Positions 55,014 to 64,000 of a DNA stretch of 64,000 bases are shown here, in pieces. Below the pieces are notes generated by a model. It did not search any database, was not told the origin of the DNA, and worked only from the letters and a program-made list of their open reading frames with translations. Each line of letters opens with the position of its first letter. Within the stretch, counting starts at the first letter, position 1. The position numbers and the translations under genes were made by a program. This DNA is from Paratinospora sagittata (Eukaryota; Streptophyta; Magnoliopsida; Ranunculales; Menispermaceae): assembly GCA_035771175.1 (NCBI GenBank), contig CM069604.1, forward strand, positions 19,469,115-19,533,114, given 5' to 3'.

Positions 55014-57121
55014 ACTGGAAGCAGCCTACCACTGTTATCAGATTCGGAGTTTTCTTGGTTTGGCTGGCTATTACAGACGCTTCATTAAGGACTTCTCAAA
55101 GATTGCTGAACCTATGACCAAGCTCACTCGAAAAGACGTGCGCTTCATCTGGAATCCCGCCTGTGAAGCATCATTTCAGGAATTGAAAAAACGCCTCATG
55201 ACAGCACCTGTACTTATCACTCCAAGAAATGGAATTGGTTTTTCATTATACACCGATGCCTCTCTCCAAGGCTTAGGTGCCGTACTATTGCAAGAAGGCC
55301 AAGTTGTTGCATATGCCTCCTGGCAACTAAAGATTCATGAGGGTAATTACCCAACCCATGACTTGGAACTTGCAGCTGTTGTGTTTGCACTTAAATTATG
55401 GCGTCATTACCTATACGGTGAACGGCTCGAGGTCTTCTCAGATCACAAGAGTCTTAAGTACCTATACACTCAGAGATACCTAAACCTCCGCCAAAGAAGA
55501 TGGTTGGAATTCTTGAAAGACTATGACTTCCAACTCCAGTACCATCCCGGAAAGGCCAATGTTGTGGCCGACGCTTTGAGTAGGAAATCTTATGTTGCTT
55601 GCACTCTTAACTATGAAATGGGAAAGTTGGCTATAGAGATGGAGAACTTTAACCTCCAGCTGAACGAAGAGGGACCACGCCCACAACTCTCTCAATTATC
55701 AGCCACCTCTGAACTCGTTCGAAAGATTTCAGCTACTCAAGCCAATGACCCTATGTTAATGGAGAAACGAGAACTTTTACTCTGCAGCCAGGACCTTCCT
55801 CATTGGTCTGTCTCTGACGATGGTGCCATTCTCTATAAAAAACATCTTTGTTTACCGAATGATCCTGAGGTTCGGAACGACGTGCTTACTGAGATGCACT
55901 GTTCTCGGTACACTATTCATCCTGGGGGTGACAAGATGTACAACGATGTCAAGCGACAATTCTGGTTTTCTGGAATGAAGAAAGCAATTGCAGACTTCGT
56001 TGCTCGATGTCTCGTTTGCCAGAAAGTTAAGGCAGAACGAAGACTTCCCTCTGGACTTCTCCAGCCGTTACCTATTGGAGAATGGAAGTGGGAGAACATC
56101 ACAATGGATTTTGTTATAGCCTTACCTCGCAATAATAAAGGGCAAGATGCTATCTGGGTTATCATTGACAGACTTACCAAGTCTGCCCACTTCTTGCCAA
56201 TAAAGTTCACGGATAATCCCACCAAACTAGCAGAACTATATGAAAGAGAGATCGTACGCCTTCATGGCATCCCACTCACAATCGTCTCTGATCGAGACCC
56301 TCGATTCACCTCAAACTATGATCACTATGAGCACAGCCTTCCACCCTCAGACTGATGAGCAGTCAGAACGGCTTATCCAAATCTTAGAAGACATGTTACG
56401 ATGCTGCATTTTGGACTTTAATGACGGCTGGGCAAAGTATTTGCATCTAGCTGAGTTTGCATACAACACCAACTACCAATCTAGTATCGGCATGGCACCA
56501 TACGAGGGTCTTTATGGTCGGCCTTGCAGATCTCCGGTATGCTGGTTAGATATGGCCGATCGACAACAGTTAGGCCCTGAACTAGTTCAAGAGACTTCTG
56601 AGAAGATAACACTAGTAAAGGAACGACTTCGTGTTGCACAAAGTCGACAGAAGAGCTATGCTGACAAACGGCGACAGCCTCTGGAATTCGATAAGGGGGA
56701 CTTTGTTTTTATACAAGTCCAGCCCACCCGAGGTGTTAAACGCTTTGGGATCAAAGGAAAGCTCTCCCCGATGTATATCGGTCCATTTTCGATCATTGAA
56801 CGTATTGGCAAACTTGCTTATCGTCTGTCCCTACCCTCGTTCATGCCTAAGGTTCATGACGTTTTTCATGTATCTATGCTTCGCAAGTATCGTCCTAATC
56901 CTTCGCATATCATCCCTTTAGTCGAGGTTCGGGTTGAGGAAGGAAATAAGTATCAAGAGAAAGCAATACAGATTTTAGATAGAAAAACTCAAGACCTACG
57001 GAGACGTAGCATACCACTTGTGAAAGTGCTCTGGGATCACCACGGCATAGAGGAAGCTACATGGGAACTAGAATCCACAATTAAACAAAAATACCCTGAT
57101 TTGTTTTCTAGTACCACCTGA
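55014..57121 (+). pseudogene. Tekay4 RNase H, integrase and chromodomain
   Basis: The frame 55060-56355 (431 codons) holds the connection [20 protein letters not shown], RNase H ([53 protein letters not shown]; acidic residues kept) and the integrase zinc region (H in [24 protein letters not shown]). The integrase core starts [20 protein letters not shown] and reaches [10 protein letters not shown] frameshift near 56315 passes to 56240-57121, with [19 protein letters not shown] (third acidic residue), GIKGKLSPMYIGPFSIIERI and a clean chromodomain, RRRSIPLVKVLWDHHGIEE to IKQKYPDLF, near residues 245-290. Few defects, so this is one of the youngest inserts. Confidence 0.95.
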
Positions 57122-57358
57122 TGATGTGATACATTGTATTATTTTCACTTATAAATACCAGGATGAAACATTGTTTACACCTATCTTCATACATTGTTTC
57201 ACTTGAATAACTACGCAGATGTCTGAAAATCATATCAATGGATATAGTGATGAACACACGCAGTGGCTCCTTAGCAACCTGCGGCTACTTCGCAAGCAAT
57301 ACCCCTCAACCATACTTGACTCGATTTCGAGGGCGAAATCCCTTTAAGGGGGGTAGAG
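57122..57358 (+). other. Tekay4 3' untranslated region and polypurine tract
   Basis: No gene. The CTTTAAGGGGGGTAGAG stretch at 57342-57358 sits directly against the LTR and is the expected plus-strand primer. Confidence 0.85.
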
Positions 57359-57408
57359 TGTAATACTCTGTATTTCACAAAAAAAAAAAAATTTACTATT
57401 TGGGCAAC

Positions 57409-57550
57409 GCCCGAACGTTCAGGCGCATGCCAGAACGTTTAGGCGCATGCCAGAACGTTCAGGCGCATGCCAGAACGTTCAGGCGCAATGCCAGAACGTT
57501 CAGGCGCAATGCCAGAACGTTCAGGCGCATGCCAGAACGTTAAGGCGCCA
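57409..57550 (+). repeat. Seven-copy tandem array in the Tekay4 3' LTR
   Basis: Seven units of CCAGAACGTTCAGGCGCATG type, ending GTTAAGGCGCC. Same register as the 13-copy array at 53041-53297 but with fewer and more uniform units. Confidence 0.95.
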
Positions 57551-57557
57551 AAAATCT

Positions 57558-57567
57558 CTATATAAGG
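57558..57567 (+). promoter_or_regulatory. TATA box of the Tekay LTR
   Basis: CTATATAAGG, directly after the tandem array, with equivalents near 53308 and 8904. The array sits where upstream activator sites would be expected. Confidence 0.7.
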
Positions 57568-59940
57568 AACCCTCCTCATTCTCATTTCTCACACCAAAAT
57601 CACTCTCCTTATGATTTTCCTTCTCTTTCCACTCATTCTAAGTTTTTAGTTTTTGAGACTCTCTGATCGAGACTCTCGATACGGTACGACGAAGTTCTGT
57701 CCGGAGGAAAGCGCCAAATCGGAAAGAAGAAGTTTTTATCTGAAGGTGGGGAACGAAACATAGGTTTGCGTATTTCATAACTTTTATTAAAGTTTACATT
57801 CAATTATTATTATGTCTACTATTCATTTACACTGCATTATGTCAATAATGTTTATGACCTGAATGTCCTAACTTTGCACGTCGTGATACCGACCCTGATA
57901 AGGATCACCAGACGTTGCCAAAGTCAGTCTAAATGTCAAGAAAAGACCAGACCAGTAGACTAGACTAGTTCATGCATTGGCATCATACATATCACCACCT
58001 AAGGACGTAAATGGTTTATGACTCATAGAATAGTTAGAAGCATTGCTCACTATTCATATTATTCCTCTGGAGAGGGACGTACATAGAACTCGGCTACGCC
58101 GGGGAGGGACATCAGTACGTGAATCCAGAGCATCGTTCCTGAGGAGGGACGTACAAAGAGAACCTGGCTACGCCCGGGGAAGGACACCTGTACGTGAACT
58201 CAGGCGATGTACGCTTATCAAACCATTAATACGTGACGGTGTCATGCATACATACATATTGATTGATTATGATGCTTACATGTGTATTTAAGATATTTGA
58301 TATTGAAGTATGCTTTATTAATTGTTATACTCATGTACTATTTACCCACTGAGCGCGTTAAGCTCACTCCATTATTATCCAATCTTTCACAGGAAATTAG
58401 GGTGGACTGGGTGCAGGTTATGGGGCCCACAATTTATACCCTTTGTATGATTCATTGGGAATTTTGGGAGTATGTTCCCTTGACCATTTGATGTACAAAA
58501 GTATTCTGAATTAAATGAAATCAGATTTGTACTGTGTACCATATTTCCACTGCGCACTCTGTTATTACCATTGTGATTATTCCAAATGCACGCCCCGTCC
58601 GCGAGTGTACCGCTGGTTTAGGCGCATCCGGGCGGGGTGTGACAAGCACAATTTGGTTGTTGTTGGCTCACAGAAACTTGTGGAACTGGCTGATACAGTA
58701 CCTCAAGAGTTGGAAACCCTTGGTATGTCGTATTGCCTTAGCTTGGGAGATTCCAGGAAGGTGGACTCGCCATAATTCCCTATCCATCCTGACTTATTTG
58801 GTGTTGACCCAGGTTGGCAAAGAAATCATCCTCAGAGAATAAATGACCATGATGACCATTATTCAGGGTTGGGTCTGTTGTTGGGTTTTGGTTTGGCCCA
58901 TTATTTGGTGCCTCCCTAACAGGAATCTTGCATCGACTCTTTCGTTGACAACGTCCATTGTTGTCTCTAATTCTTTCGCTATTTCCTCCTAAATTTGCGC
59001 CGAATATCTCCTCTCCAGTCACCCCTCCCCTTGAGACGAATGTTTTGAATATAAAGGATGTTGTAACCGCATTAGTGATCTACTTCAAAGACTCATAAAA
59101 AATGTTGACGTTTTCCTCGTATAGCATCCTCATGATCAAGATTCTGTAGCCGAGGAGCTCCTTTTTTTTGGTAGGATTTTGAATCACCCGCAACATTTGC
59201 TAGATGATGATGTGAGGTAGGGAGACTTTAGTTCCCTTCTCTATGCAGTATAACACAAGAAGTTGAGCTCTTGTCATATATCCTCTAGTCACCATTTCCG
59301 GCAAGATGTTTCCGAATACGATCTTCCCAAGGCCGGAACGAGGCGGTTTACGGAGATTATTTGGGAGGTGAGTGTACGTCATTTGGGTATACGGCTTGTT
59401 AGCGAGGGAATTAAACAATTGTTCATTGGATTCTGTGATCTCAGCAACCGTTTGGGGTTCATGTGAGTCAATGATTCTATTTCCAATCGGGATCTCCAAA
59501 AGTTGAGAAATAATTTTGACGTTGATGCAAATCTTTGCTCCCCTGACCGTTGTCTCTAAGATAGGGCTGATCCCATATTCTTGAAGTCCCACGCAATTTA
59601 TGGTTTCATAGAAAGACTTCACCAAGTTGAACCCTCAACTTTTGTTATATTCAACCACCCTAGCGTTGCGAGTTTTTCGTGAAGGATAGGACGGAAGCGG
59701 AAATCTCTATTGTCGATACTCCTCATAGTCAAAACCTTCCGTTTAGACAATTTCGTAAGTCTGGTGGGAATCGATTCCCAATTACTGGAAGTCGTTCCTT
59801 CACTTGTGGCCATTATCTTTCTGAAAGGAAGATAAAACTTGTGGAATACACAAAATATATTCAAAACATTTTTAAGATTTATGCTTTATCCTTTGGACAA
59901 TATCTTCTATTTTTCCTCTTGATGTTTATGCCATCATGAA

Positions 59941-60014
59941 TCCAAATTTTCATTACCAACATGTTATATATATATCTCATATATACATATATATATATAT
60001 ATATATAGTTCTAA

Positions 60015-60052
<38 letters not shown>

Positions 60053-60073
60053 AATAAAATTTTCTTCTCCTAA
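59941..60073. repeat. (AT)n microsatellite at the junction of the inserted gene
   Basis: Two AT-dinucleotide runs, near 59985-60007 and 60018-60050, between the plant-transposon-protein gene and the Tekay3 leader. No gene. Confidence 0.85.
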
Positions 60074-60106
60074 TTTGGTGGACTTGGGCGGGCTGTGGAC
60101 CTTTCT

Positions 60107-60117
60107 CTCTGATACCA
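60107..60117 (-). other. Primer-binding site of Tekay3
   Basis: CTCTGATACCA on the plus strand, the complement of the initiator-Met PBS, five bases from the LTR at 60123. Confidence 0.92.
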
Positions 60118-60122
60118 TTGAA

Positions 60123-61484
60123 TGTCACACCCCGCCCTGACGCGCCTAAACCGGCGAAACACTCACGGGCGGGACGGGGCGCGAATGCGTTATAACAATA
60201 ACCAAGTGTGTAGGAACACAATAAGGTAAAAGTCTGATTTTATTAATTTCAGAATATATTCTTGTACATGAAATAGAAAAGAGAACATCCTCCCAAAATC
60301 CCCAATTAATAAACAAAGGGTTACAAAATATGGGCCCAAAAACCTCCACCCAGTCCACCCTAATCTCCTCAGAAAAATTGGAAAACAACGGGGTGAGCTA
60401 CACACCCAGTGGGTAAAATAGTTCTTGAATATGACAATTAATAAAGCAAACTTCATAATCAAATATCATAAATACACATCAGAGCATCATAATCAATACA
60501 ACATGTATGTATGCATGACACCGTCTCGTATTGGTTTCATGATTGTACGTCGCCTGAGTTCACGTACAGATGTCCCTCCCCAGGAGTAACCAGGTTCTCA
60601 TTATACATCCCTCCTCAAGAATGTCGATATGGATTCACGTACAGATGTCCCTCTTCAGGTAAACCCGAGTTCTCATTGTACGTCCCTCTCCAGAGAAATA
60701 TCAATAATAGTGAGCATTGCTTCTAACTATTTTGTGGATCATAAACCACATACGTCCCTAGGTGGTGCTTATGTATGATGCCAATGCATGAACAGGTCCA
60801 GTCTTTACTAACATTAGACAGGGTTTGGCAACGTCCAGTGATCCTTATTAGGGTCGGTATCACTACATGCACAATTTGGACATTCAGTTTTACTTGTACA
60901 AGATGATAGCTTTCAAATAAGACCAACCAGATCAATCTCCAGCTGGAGAGGTGAGACACGAGGTTTACTTAAATACCAATAGTCTAGAGCAGCACGCTGC
61001 CTCCCGTTCACTATTTAATGTTACTGAGGACAAGACTGAGTCTGGTTGAGCTAGATTGACCACTAATCTGACATCGCAACAGTATAATACATGAACTCCA
61101 AATATACAGGCATAAATATGACAGGTATGAACATTATACGCAATAATGTTGTGTAAATGAATAGTAAACATAATGATAAATGAATGTAAACTTTAATAAA
61201 AGTCTTAAGACACGAAAACCTATGTTTCGTTCCCCACTTTCAGATAACAACTCCTTCTTAAACTGGGGCCTTCCCCCAGGCAAAACTGCGTTGCACCGCA
61301 AAGAGAGTCTTAAAAGAGAGAGAGAGAGAAAGAGAAATTTTCCAACAAGAGGAAAGAGTTGGATTGGTGTGAAAATGAGGGGGGGGGAAAGGAGCCCTTC
61401 TTTTATAGAAAAAGGGATGCCCGAACATTCAGGTGGGCTGCTCAAAAGTTTTTTTTTTTTTTGGTGCAATCCTAGGGAATTACA
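60123..61484 (-). repeat. 5' LTR of Tekay3
   Basis: 1362 bp; on the minus strand it starts TGTAATTCCCTAGG and ends GGGCGGGGTGTGACA. It has a single GAACATTCAGG unit near 61422 rather than an array, and a long T-run at 61450-61462. A TATA-like element would lie near 61400, but TTTTATAG is weak. A GA-rich run lies at 61315-61335. Confidence 0.92.
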
Positions 61485-61517
61485 ACCCCCCCTTTTGGGC
61501 TATAATCTGGGCCAACA

Positions 61518-62946
61518 GCTGCTTGGTTGGTCCCAAAACTTTCATCTTCCTTTTGCTCGTTAGGTTGATAATGCCTTTAGGGTATATGAAGGGTCAGGCT
61601 ACTCAGTAAGCTGAGCAGGAGTGCCAGTTGCAGATTCTCTAGCATTAGTGCTACTGCTTAGAGCCTTAAAAATAGTAGGTTGAGCCGCCGCACTTCGCTC
61701 TTCAATAATCTCCTTAAGCCGAGCAGGGTTGACTCTGTAATTGTTGTTGTTCTTATTCTTTGGTGCCATCTTCGCCTTTGAAATTGAGAAAGAAACACAA
61801 GTTAAATTACCTCAAAAACATAAGCCAAATCAGGTCAGAGGAATTGAAGACTTATTACCAGAAAAACACATGGGTGTTTTTAAGCTTCATAGGAAAAAAC
61901 CTATCCTTTGTCAAAATGACTTAGTCATTCCGAGCAGATTTTGAAAACTGGTAGTTGTTCTAACTTTGGATAAATAATGTCTCTCTCCCTTCCGAGGCCT
62001 CTTCCATGTGCTTGCAGACAACCGAACGTGTTAGTGTTGGGAAGGTTAGGTGCCAAACAGAAGAAAATGAAATTAGTAAAATGGGGTAGAGGGAAGCTCG
62101 GTACCTTGACACCTGAACGTGGTCGGGATGATATGGCCTTCTCCATCCACTCTTCAGAAACTATGAACCAATTGTCATTCCAAGTTTTGTTTGAAGACGA
62201 CTTCTCAATAATGAGTGGCCGACCTTCATCCCTTGAAACGAGATGGCATAATACCATCCCATGCACCTCAGGTAGGATTTCAGGAAATGATCTTGACGTC
62301 CTCAAAGTTGTAGTCTGACCACTTCTATTCCCTTTAGAGCACCATGCAGATCAGAAAGGCTCACTAAGTTGAGTAGGAGAGAAAAGCTGCAAATCGAACG
62401 TTGAATTGGCAACCTAAGCACGCACTTGAAGAAGTAGGTGTGCAGAATGACTTCCGCCTCTGCCGAACAATTGGTTCAGTAGTTGGACAGAGTAGCTTTT
62501 AGGACAATACTCCTCAAAATGCCGAGTAAGCAATGAAGTTCTTCGACCTTATTTTCGGTGATCTTTGACGAGATGTGGTCAGTCGAGTAATCAACAGCAG
62601 CAGACTCACCAGTTGTGAGGTGTTCCGCCACTAGTGATTGACTAGAGGTGCTCGTTTTAGAGGTACGGAGCACACAATGGGACTGGTCGACCTGGAGGGG
62701 CGAGACGTCCTCAAAGTTTTCCTCTTCCTCCTCACAGACAAAGATGTCCTCGTATCAAACACCGCGCTCCTCAATGTAGAGAAGAGGTTGGTCAGACTCA
62801 GAGTTAGTTTGGGCCATGAGAAAAGTCATCTAAGAAAAGCTAAAGATTGTCGAGCTAAGAACTTACCGCAAATGACAGGTCTAGGTATTTATAACGAGGT
62901 CCCTGTTTGCGAAGGTCGTTGGATGAAATCCTTATGCACAACTTGA
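61518..62946 (-). pseudogene. Tat2 antisense ORF, N-terminal and central part
   Basis: Minus strand, right to left: a start near 62816 (MAQTNSESDQPLLYIEER), an acidic run with YEDIF, a serine/threonine-rich stretch (LRTSKTSTSSQSLVAEHLT), then near 62160-62300 a decayed GWYY region followed by RPLIIEKSSSNKTWNDNWFI. Tat1 has RCSGWYYASA and TSNKSWKDNLFF here. Then comes GVKVPSFPLPHF, matching PGTELPFIPYLYF in Tat1. The basic segment MAPKNKNNNNYRVNPARLKE lies near 61710-61770, matching MAPKRVASGRYTIDPFMLKN in Tat1. The same order of blocks in two diverged elements supports a real protein. It is interrupted at 61518 by the SIRE-like LTR and continues at 43012. Confidence 0.72.
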
Positions 62947-63110
62947 GAATGATCTAACGATCATGAGCAGAGCAACTGGACTGTCACAATTCCTAATCGT
63001 AAGATCATTATTGTTACGTATTTCATGGAAAATCTAAGACATGGCAACACCGAGAATGAACAGTTTCAAGACTTCGACCTTCTTTGAAACCTGAAGCCTG
63101 AGGGAGTAGA
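62947..63110 (+). other. Tat2 region before the 3' LTR
   Basis: No coding region is seen. It ends in AAGCCTGAGGGAGTAGA directly before the LTR, a decayed equivalent of the Tat1 tract AGCTTGGGGGTAAC. Confidence 0.65.
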
Positions 63111-63697
63111 TGTTGAGCCATATTCTCGGCGTATTGAGCTGGAATACAAGTCAGCTCATCTAATCTAGCATCTACGAGCCTCGAGATTCAGAAGTACCAA
63201 GCTATTCCACTTGCGAGGATGCTTACCAGGATAGAACAGATCGACATGAGCTAGGTGTCTCATTTGCTCGGAGTACCGAGCAGGGTTTACGAGCTAAAAG
63301 TGACCACTAGATACAGATCTTGTGGGACCCACCTTGTCATATTTGTGATTTTAAGCGTATGGTAGCGCACTACATGTCATTGCCAACATGGCCACAAGAC
63401 ACCACTATTATAAATACATCATTATCCCCCATTAAAGAGGTAAGTCATTAATTACTCCAATTAATGCAAGACTAATCCCTGAGACAGCTCGGAATTGACT
63501 TAGGCATTGAAGGATTTTTGGCTGACATCACGCTGGCACTCCTTACGATAGCCTTTTTTTGATCTCTTTTATAATTTTTTATCTCTCTTACAAGTTCGAG
63601 GTACCTAGCAAGTGAAAAGGCAGATAAGGCTGGTTCCAACTCAATTCATTCCCTCCACACCATTATATTCTAGTGTTGGTCAAAACTTGCATCAACA
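63111..63697 (+). repeat. 3' LTR of Tat2
   Basis: 587 bp, from TGTTGAGCCATATTCTCGG to CTTGCATCAACA. The block around 'gacttaggcat', 'ggctgacatcacgctggca' and 'gttggtcaaaacttgca' matches the Tat1 LTR. TATA-like ATTATAAATAC lies near 63408. It is shorter than the Tat1 LTR by about 285 bp. The partner LTR is not in the window. Confidence 0.82.
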
Positions 63698-64000
63698 ATA
63701 AGTAATCTAGTTTAGTGCAACACTTTATAGGGGCATGATTTGGCTTGCATTGATCGAATTGTTTATAAGGGTCAAACTTGTTAGATTACCATAGAAGTGA
63801 GAAAAGGTGGCAGAACATGTTTTAAAATGAAAACTCGTGCATTGGATTTGTAAATGATCATGTTTTGGTGCATACATGTATTGTTATTTTGTATGATACA
63901 TATCTTGCTCATTTAATTATTCTTTGAAAGCATGTTTTTATTTTATGCATATATGATGCTAATTATGAGATTTATTCACTAAGTTGTGTAAGCTCACTAT
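63698..64000 (+). other. Flank of Tat2; possible start of another chromovirus LTR
   Basis: No gene is seen. The last 40 bases ('tcactaagttgtgtaagctcac') resemble the 'cccactgagc...gctcac' stretch of the Tekay-type LTRs near 9935 and 58340, so an LTR in plus orientation may run off the right edge. Confidence 0.35.

Larger units (their letters stand above)
52989..58644 (+). mobile_element. Tekay4: chromovirus with rearranged 5' LTR, plus strand
   Basis: 5.66 kb with a perfect target duplication AGCAC at 52984-52988 and 58645-58649. It starts TGTAATACTCTGTATTTCA and ends GGGCGGGGTGTGACA, both proper Tekay termini. Inside: a partial 5' LTR (52989-53416), an inverted PBS/LTR-end segment (53408-53669), the end of gag, protease, RT, RNase H, integrase and chromodomain (53670-57121), a polypurine tract and a full 3' LTR (57359-58644). 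Most of gag and the 5' leader are absent. It could not have supported itself. Confidence 0.93.
57359..58644 (+). repeat. 3' LTR of Tekay4, complete
   Basis: 1286 bp and the reference copy for this family in the window. Features in order: an A-run near 57380, the seven-copy array (57409-57550), TATA box, a pyrimidine-rich leader, and the GGGCGGGGTGTGACA end. Compared with the solo LTR at 25238 it lacks about 170 bp near 57855 (the 'ggttaatcttgctcaacc' region). Followed by the duplication AGCAC. Confidence 0.95.
52516..59811 (-). pseudogene. Plant-transposon-protein-like gene, split by Tekay4
   Basis: Minus-strand gene in two parts. The right part begins at an ATG near 59811 (MATSEGTTSSNWESIPTRLT) with RKVLTMRSIDNRDFRF and LHEKLATLGWLNI, then VKSFYETINCVGLQEYGISP, TVRGAKICINVKIISQLLEI, LPEMVTRGYMTRAQLLVLYC and IEKGTKVSLP. 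Pieces 59619-59864, 59200-59625 and 58780-59200 are separated by stops and one frameshift. The left part (52564-52953) is a P/Q/Y-rich tail (SQPYGQYFPPMPTAYPQP) followed by a short helix and a serine/arginine end. The layout resembles the family labelled plant transposon protein, in which a GW motif, FY and VRG motifs recur; function is unknown. Tekay4 lies between, flanked by AGCAC. The entry spans the insertion. Confidence 0.65.
46415..61484 (-). mobile_element. Tekay3: chromovirus, minus strand, with nested insertions
   Basis: Outer edges TGTCACACC and GGAATTACA are the Tekay LTR ends. A perfect target duplication ACCCC lies at 46410-46414 and 61485-61489, inside the C-rich end of the SIRE-like LTR. 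On the minus strand: 5' LTR (60123-61484), initiator-Met PBS (60107-60117), 5' untranslated region, gag, a protease with a deleted core, RT, RNase H, integrase, chromodomain and a truncated 3' LTR (46415-47190). Between 52499 and 60083 the 5' untranslated region holds a plant-transposon-protein pseudogene, itself split by Tekay4. Confidence 0.9.
43018..61517 (+). mobile_element. SIRE-like solo LTR holding a nest of later insertions
   Basis: The LTR itself is only about 1.5 kb, in three pieces: 43018-44217, about 46115-46414, and 61485-61517. It starts AGTTGGTGTAATGACCC (TGTTG altered to AGTTG) and ends TCTGGGCCAACA. The target duplication GCTGC at 43013-43017 and 61518-61522 is perfect. Word pairs of GAAACGCATTTCC type lie at 43490-43790, and a TATA-like TCTATAAATAC lies near 43808. 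No pol or PBS of its own is present. It contains the SIRE-like LTR at 44218 and Tekay3 at 46415. Confidence 0.87.

Noticed and set aside
59985..60050. AT-repeat as replication origin or matrix attachment site
   Set aside because: A simple dinucleotide microsatellite with no other supporting signal.

Overview
This is nuclear DNA of a flowering plant, probably a eudicot although the species cannot be fixed from the sequence. It is almost entirely a graveyard of nested retrotransposons. The evidence is the set of plant-specific lineages: chromodomain Ty3 elements of Tekay type, Tat-lineage Ty3 elements with a second RNase H and an antisense ORF, an Athila-like element primed by tRNA-Asp, SIRE-like and Ale-like Copia elements, an RTE-type LINE, a FAR1/MULE gene and a hAT element. 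I found no intact host gene, tRNA, rRNA or CRISPR array. Every coding region is broken by stops, frameshifts, deletions or insertions.

Layout, left part. 1-637 is a chromovirus RT fragment. 638-8831 is a minus-strand SIRE-like Copia remnant whose RT is split by a 6.1-kb Athila-like element without pol (2369-8489, target duplication TAATA/TAATC). 8832-10104 is a truncated Tekay LTR. 10105-15481 is a minus-strand chromovirus that has lost RT, RNase H and most of integrase and has a fold-back LTR. 15482-16260 is the 5' end of a plant-mobile-domain gene with visible splice sites. 16624-28072 is a complete-length Tat element (Tat1) with paired 0.87-kb LTRs and duplication ATAAT. Its antisense ORF is split by a Tekay solo LTR (25238-26625, duplication CACCT).

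Middle. 28640-29210 is an RTE LINE remnant. 30665-35302 is an Ale-like Copia element on the minus strand. 36011-37498 is a FAR1-family pseudogene split by a non-autonomous hAT element (36099-36659). 37499-42741 holds three SIRE-like LTRs or fragments and unassigned filler.

Right part, a multi-level nest. A second Tat element (antisense ORF pieces at 42742-43012 and 61518-62946, 3' LTR at 63111-63697) is interrupted by a SIRE-like solo LTR (43018-61517, duplication GCTGC). That LTR is interrupted by another SIRE-like LTR (44218-46114) and by Tekay3 (46415-61484, minus, duplication ACCCC). The 5' untranslated region of Tekay3 holds a 'plant transposon protein' pseudogene, and this is split by Tekay4 (52989-58644, plus, duplication AGCAC). 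Tekay4 has an aberrant 5' LTR in which U3 is fused to an inverted U5/PBS segment.

In a working element gag makes the particle, protease matures it, RT/RNase H copies the RNA and integrase, with a chromodomain in Tekay, inserts the DNA. No element here keeps the full set open. The most informative signals are the nesting order, the rearranged LTRs, and three kinds of fast-changing tandem repeat: the Tekay U3 array, the Tat 3'-UTR repeat and the SIRE LTR palindromic word pairs.
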